Origin: Candidatus Krumholzibacteriota bacterium
GTDB lineage: Bacteria > Krumholzibacteriota > Krumholzibacteriia > Krumholzibacteriales > Krumholzibacteriaceae
Direction: 5' to 3'
Assembly (NCBI GenBank): GCA_016931295.1
Contig: JAFGEZ010000051.1
Span: 1 to 46,499, forward strand
DNA: 46,499 nucleotides
The notes beneath the pieces are model-generated. The model worked only from the letters and a program-made list of their open reading frames with translations, was not told where the DNA came from and searched no databases. The position numbers were made by a program, and so were the translations under genes. The stretch's first letter is position 1. Every line of letters begins with the position of its first letter. Shown piece by piece: positions 42,881-46,499 of the stretch.

Positions 42881-44701
42881 TCAGCGAATCCCCCACTCAC
42901 CGAAGACGGCGTCGACGAGAGAGTCGGCCTGCGCGTGATCGAAGAACCACAGGGGAAATCCGCAATGGATGCTCGGCGCGGCCACGCCGCCGGCGACGGG
43001 CGGGACGACATCGGCGTGCGACGTGATCCAGAATGCGATCGTGCCGCCGTTGACGACGGACGTCGCGTTCCGCGAGCGCATCCGGTAGAGGGGATGGAAA
43101 CAGGAGCGGGAGGAGAGGAAGAGCCAGTCCATCCAGTAGGCGGGGTCGTACAGTTCGACGTAGAGGAACCCGCGTTCGGCGGGATCGAAGAACATGCCGG
43201 GGGCGGTGACCGCGTCCGCCAGGTCGAGACGGCGCGGCAGTCCGGGCACGGCGGCGGTCAGCGGGTCGTCGGTGTCGAGGCGCGCCGAGGAGAGTGCGTC
43301 GGCGGCGAGCGAGCGCGTGAAATCCGGCGGCAGCGCCGGCTCGCGGCGGATCGGTCCCCAGACCTTGTCGATGACGCTCACGCAGTAGTCGCGCAAGGCC
43401 ATGCAGCGGCCGGCGCAGCCTCCGCCGGCGAGATCTCGCGACAGGGAGGCGGGAAAGGCGACGTCGTTCCCGGGGAAGACCTCGGCGAGCCCGGCGCGGC
43501 GTTCGGAACGCCCGAGCGTCCATATGTGCCCTCCCGCCTCGAGGAACAGGGGGAGCAGGTTGGCCGCCGGCGGATCGTTCGCGTCGATCGCCGATTCGGG
43601 AACGAACCGGACGATCTCTCCCCAGGCGTCCGAGGCGGAGGAAAACGTCCAGACGACGCTGCGATACCGGGCGAAAACCGCGGCGCCGGGGGCGAGTCCG
43701 GCGTGGTCGTTCAGGACGTCCCACACGTCAGTCGACGGGTCGAATCCCGTCGCGCGGCCGCAGAGGGCCGTCCAGAATGCGTCGTGCTCGCTCTCGGTCG
43801 GCATCTCGCCGAGCGGCTTCGGTTCGTTGTCGGAGGCGAAATCGTCGATCCAGAGAAGCGGGCGTTCCATGGCGAGGGGAACGACCTCGACGGCGACCCG
43901 GGCCGTCGTCGCGTTCCCGTGGATGTCGGTGGCTTCGACGACGAGCGTGTGCATGCCGGCGTCGAGCGTCCGCGGCGGAATGTCGATGGTGCCGTTTCGC
44001 GTTTCCCTCGAGACGGGGAGGAGGCCGGGCGAGGCGACGTCCCATCCCCATCGCCACGAGGCGATCGACGAGGAGTAGGTCGACGCGTCCGCCTCGACGG
44101 TGAACCGGACGACGGCTCCCTCGAAGAGGGCGCGTCGCGCGACCGGGGCGTCGCCCGAGAAGAGGAGGATGCCGAGCCGGTCGTCGCGCACGGTGACGAG
44201 AGGCGCGACCTCCCCGGCTTCGCGGAAGATCCGCGCGTTCGTCGTCTGATCGAAATCCTCCGTGACCCGGCCGAGCGCGTCGCGCGCCTGGACGGCGAAG
44301 AGGAGACGCGCGGCGGAAGACAGCGAACGGTCGATGGCGACTCCGTCGCCGCCGCCGGCGAGCGGCGCGAAGAAGGTCCACCGCGACCATGCATCCTCGT
44401 ACCGTCCCGGGTGCGCGGCGAGCTCGGCGACGGGATCGAATCCGGGAAGGCCGCTTCCCGCCATCTCCGATGTTTCCATGTAGAGCCAGCGGACCGCGAC
44501 CGGCGCCCCGGCGCCGCGGCGCCAGGAGATCTCGATCGGGCCGGGCAGGGGCGTGTCCCCGGTGATGGCGGCCGGACGTTCGATGACGACCGACGGCGCG
44601 GCGTCTTCCTCTTCCGCGGGGGCGAGCGGTGCGTGGCACCCCGCCAGCAGGCATAACATGGCGACGGCGGCGGAGGTCGCGAGAATGACGGTGCGGAGCA
44701 T
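42881..44701 (-). CDS. Large lipoprotein of unknown function
   Basis: 606 residues with a strong lipobox (MLCLLAGCHAP). An N-terminal segment with Ig-like features (PSVVIERPAAITGDTPLPG) is followed by a second beta-domain (LVVEATDIHGNATTARVAVE). A third domain (about 285-600) begins ERPLLWIDDFASDNEPKPLG and looks like a GATase1/ThuA-like Rossmann fold (YRSVVWTFSSASDAWGEI, LFLEAGGHIWTLGRSER), though no catalytic triad is certain. It probably sits at the outer membrane. No known family is assigned. It converges with the anti-sigma gene and has its own promoter at 44762-44789. Confidence 0.85.
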   Translation of the reverse strand: MLRTVILATSAAVAMLCLLAGCHAPLAPAEEEDAAPSVVIERPAAITGDTPLPGPIEISWRRGAGAPVAVRWLYMETSEMAGSGLPGFDPVAELAAHPGRYEDAWSRWTFFAPLAGGGDGVAIDRSLSSAARLLFAVQARDALGRVTEDFDQTTNARIFREAGEVAPLVTVRDDRLGILLFSGDAPVARRALFEGAVVRFTVEADASTYSSSIASWRWGWDVASPGLLPVSRETRNGTIDIPPRTLDAGMHTLVVEATDIHGNATTARVAVEVVPLAMERPLLWIDDFASDNEPKPLGEMPTESEHDAFWTALCGRATGFDPSTDVWDVLNDHAGLAPGAAVFARYRSVVWTFSSASDAWGEIVRFVPESAIDANDPPAANLLPLFLEAGGHIWTLGRSERRAGLAEVFPGNDVAFPASLSRDLAGGGCAGRCMALRDYCVSVIDKVWGPIRREPALPPDFTRSLAADALSSARLDTDDPLTAAVPGLPRRLDLADAVTAPGMFFDPAERGFLYVELYDPAYWMDWLFLSSRSCFHPLYRMRSRNATSVVNGGTIAFWITSHADVVPPVAGGVAAPSIHCGFPLWFFDHAQADSLVDAVFGEWGIR

Positions 44702-44761
44702 GTCGTGTCCGTTCTGGTGCGGCGGCCCGGATGCGTCTCTCGACGGCTATTGCTTACGCGA

Positions 44762-44789
44762 AAGATAAAAAGAAAGTTTCACATGTCAA
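44762..44789 (-). promoter_or_regulatory. Promoter of the 606-aa lipoprotein gene
   Basis: Minus strand TTGACA (44784-44789), 16 bases, TATCTT (44762-44767). Confidence 0.6.
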
Positions 44790-44836
44790 CCGCGCGACGG
44801 CGCCTCGCGGCGGATTTCCCCCGTGGAGGGCCTTCC

Positions 44837-44865
44837 TTGACAGCGCGAAAGGAGCGTGCTAGCGT
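44837..44865 (+). promoter_or_regulatory. Promoter of the M24 peptidase gene
   Basis: TTGACA (44837-44842), 17 bases ending TGC, TAGCGT (44860-44865); leader about 100 bases. Confidence 0.55.
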
Positions 44866-44973
44866 TCGTCTTTTCCGGTTGCGCCGCGATGCGCGACGCG
44901 CCGCGCCCGGCAACGCCCGGTGCGCGCGATCGATCGAAACGACAAATCGGCTCTTTGCAGGGGAGGACGGGAC

Positions 44974-46158
44974 ATGGAACTTTCCGCGATCCAGGAGGCG
45001 CTCAGGCAGAAGGGGATCGACGGGTGGCTGTTCTGCGATTTTCACAACCGGGACCATCTCGCCTACCGGATCCTCGGGCTCGATTTCGAGAAGATGACCT
45101 CGCGCCGTTGGTTCTACTTCATTCCCGCCGACGGCGAGCCCGTCAAACTGGCGCACCGGGTCGAGGCAACCAAGCTCGATCCCTTGCCCGGACGCACGGT
45201 GCATTACCACCCATGGGCCGAGTTGCACGCATCGCTCAGGGAGATCCTCGGCGGGCCGAAGTCGATCGCGATGCAGTACTCGCCGCTCAACAACATCCCC
45301 TACACGTCGATCGTGGACGGCGGGACGATCGAACTGATCCGCTCCTTCGGCCACGAGGTCGTCTCGTCGGCTGATCTCGTGCAGCTCTTCGAGGCGATCA
45401 TCGACGAGGCAGGATACGAGAGCCACGTGCAAGCCGGCGACATCATCCAGAAGATCAAGAACGAGGCCTTCGCCCTCATCGGGAAGCGCGTCCGCGACGG
45501 TGTCAAACTCACCGAGTACGATGTGGCGAGGTTCATTCTCGACCGCTTCGAGGAGGAGAACATCACGCCGGGCCACGACATCCCGATCGTCGGCATCAAC
45601 GACCATCCGGCGAATCCCCATTTCGAGCCCACGCCGGAGGATTCGTACGAGTTCAAGAAGGGCGACACGGTTCTCATCGATCTCTGGGGCAAGTTCAAGG
45701 AGCCGGGATCGATCTACTACGACATCACCTGGTGCGGGTTCGTCGGCGACGAGCCGCCCGAGAAATACCGCGAGATATTCCACGTCGTGCGCGACGCGCG
45801 GATCGCGGCGGTGAACTTCGTCCGGAACCGGTTCGCGGCGGGAAAGCCGGTGTTCGGCTGGGAGGTCGACGACGCCTGCCGCAACGTCGTGAAGGAGGCG
45901 GGGTACGGGGATTTCTTCATCCACCGGACGGGGCATTCGATCGGCGAGGAAGTGCACGGCAACGGCGTGCACATCGACAATCTCGAGACGAAGGACGAAC
46001 GGCAGCTCGTTCCGGGCATCTGCTTCTCCATCGAGCCGGGCATCTATCTCGAAGGCGAGATGGCGGCGCGTTCGGAGATCGATCTCTTCATCAGGCTCGA
46101 CGGCTCGGTCGTCGTCCACGGCGAGGAACAGATGGAACTGATCCGCATCCACGTCTGA
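44974..46158 (+). CDS. M24 family Xaa-Pro-type metallopeptidase
   Basis: 394 residues. An N-terminal creatinase-like domain (about 1-160) precedes the pita-bread catalytic domain. The five metal ligands are visible: Asp236 (VLIDLWGKF), Asp250 (YYDITWCGF), His321 (HRTGHSIGEE), Glu354 (FSIEPGIY) and Glu368 (RSEIDLFI). The second aspartate context DITW replaces the usual DxTR. It probably removes N-terminal residues before proline or cleaves dipeptides in the cytoplasm; there is no signal peptide. GGGGAGGA precedes the ATG at 44974; an in-frame codon at 44920 is not supported. Confidence 0.92.
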   Translation: MELSAIQEALRQKGIDGWLFCDFHNRDHLAYRILGLDFEKMTSRRWFYFIPADGEPVKLAHRVEATKLDPLPGRTVHYHPWAELHASLREILGGPKSIAMQYSPLNNIPYTSIVDGGTIELIRSFGHEVVSSADLVQLFEAIIDEAGYESHVQAGDIIQKIKNEAFALIGKRVRDGVKLTEYDVARFILDRFEEENITPGHDIPIVGINDHPANPHFEPTPEDSYEFKKGDTVLIDLWGKFKEPGSIYYDITWCGFVGDEPPEKYREIFHVVRDARIAAVNFVRNRFAAGKPVFGWEVDDACRNVVKEAGYGDFFIHRTGHSIGEEVHGNGVHIDNLETKDERQLVPGICFSIEPGIYLEGEMAARSEIDLFIRLDGSVVVHGEEQMELIRIHV

Positions 46159-46185
46159 CGACACGTTTCGCGGCGAAGGAAGCCG

Positions 46186-46214
46186 TTGACAGCGATGCCG
46201 GATCGTTGTACGAT
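46186..46214 (+). promoter_or_regulatory. Promoter of the terminal secreted-protein gene
   Basis: TTGACA (46186-46191), 17 bases, TACGAT (46209-46214). Confidence 0.65.
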
Positions 46215-46273
46215 TTGGCTGCTCAGTTCCCAGGCCCCACGCCTCTGCCGACACGATCGATCGGGAGGTCGCG

Positions 46274-46499
46274 ATGCGATCCCGAGTCTTGCGGTCGTCC
46301 GTCCTGGCCGCGGCGATCCTTGCGTTCGTCGGGGCGCATGCGGGTGCGGACGATCGGCGCGCCTCCCCCTTCGACGGGAAATCCGTTCTCCCCGACCGCG
46401 CGATCACCCTCGGCGGCGAGTTTATCCACAACATCGGCGAACTCCAGATGAACGTGACCAACTGGGGTTTTTTCGGCTCCCTGCCGAAGAGCACCTACC
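46274..46499 (+). CDS. Secreted protein, N-terminal fragment (runs off window)
   Basis: The first 75 residues of an exported protein. The signal peptide (LRSSVLAAAILAFVGAHAGA) is followed by ITLGGEFIHNIGELQMNVTN and WGFFGSLPKS, which looks like the start of a large beta-rich surface protein. GGGAGG precedes the ATG at 46274, and the promoter is strong. Nothing more can be said, because the rest is outside the window. Confidence 0.8.
   Translation, partial: MRSRVLRSSVLAAAILAFVGAHAGADDRRASPFDGKSVLPDRAITLGGEFIHNIGELQMNVTNWGFFGSLPKSTY

Overview
The window is a chromosome segment from a very GC-rich, double-membraned bacterium. Two large secreted proteins end in the FlgD-like/secretion-system C-terminal domain that opens with PNPFNPST (about 32505-32772 and 35690-35952). 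There is also a GldA/GldF/GldG-like ABC module with a DUF4340 protein, an Omp85-type barrel, a TolC/RND efflux operon and several lipoproteins. Together these point to the FCB superphylum or a related uncultured phylum such as Eisenbacteria- or Krumholzibacteria-like lineages. That placement is inference. No plasmid, phage, integrase, transposase or CRISPR array was seen, so this looks like ordinary chromosome with accessory operons.

Layout. 1-652 (-): 5' part of a cellulose-synthase-like glycosyltransferase. 916-2331: class V aminotransferase / MoCo-sulfurase-like protein. 2531-7342: four-gene ABC module (ATPase, permease, GldG-like, DUF4340). 7392-8044 (-): arfB-type ribosome rescue factor and a 48-residue Cys-Cys protein. 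8156-9196 (-): POTRA-less Omp85 barrel. 9401-9961: methyltransferase. 10048-11332 (-): PadR regulator with a HAAS membrane protein. 11582-17854: tetR-tolC-MFP-RND efflux operon. 17925-20657 and 20861-21991 (-): S9 peptidase and a lipoprotein. 22148-22505: tmRNA. 22612-26123 (-): GT39-like protein and a hybrid histidine kinase. 26304-29467: arsR / ArsP-like permease / small thioredoxin / arsF / arsG. 29525-30733: dinB. 30832-36849: secreted and surface proteins (repeat protein, DUF4136 lipoprotein, S8 protease, small secreted protein). 36938-42876: DHH phosphoesterase, TPR-CHAT protease, ECF sigma factor and zinc-finger anti-sigma. 42881-44701 (-): lipoprotein. 44974-46158: M24 peptidase. 46274-end: start of another secreted protein.

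How the genes work together. The best candidate for a little-described system is the cluster at 36938-42876. A membrane-anchored TPR-CHAT protease overlaps a DHH phosphoesterase by 4 bases and lies just upstream of an ECF sigma/anti-sigma pair that itself overlaps by 14 bases. This suggests proteolytic control of an envelope sigma factor. The arsR operon combines an ArsP-like permease with ArsF/ArsG-type proteins and a thioredoxin, a layout fitting organoarsenical reduction and efflux. The RND pump has Thr-Asn where the proton-relay Asp-Asp of AcrB lies. Promoters are easy to read here (TTGACA/TTTACC-like -35, about 17 bases, TATACT-like -10, often with an upstream TG). At dinB and arfB, and nearly at arsR, the predicted transcription start falls on or next to the start codon, which suggests leaderless mRNAs.
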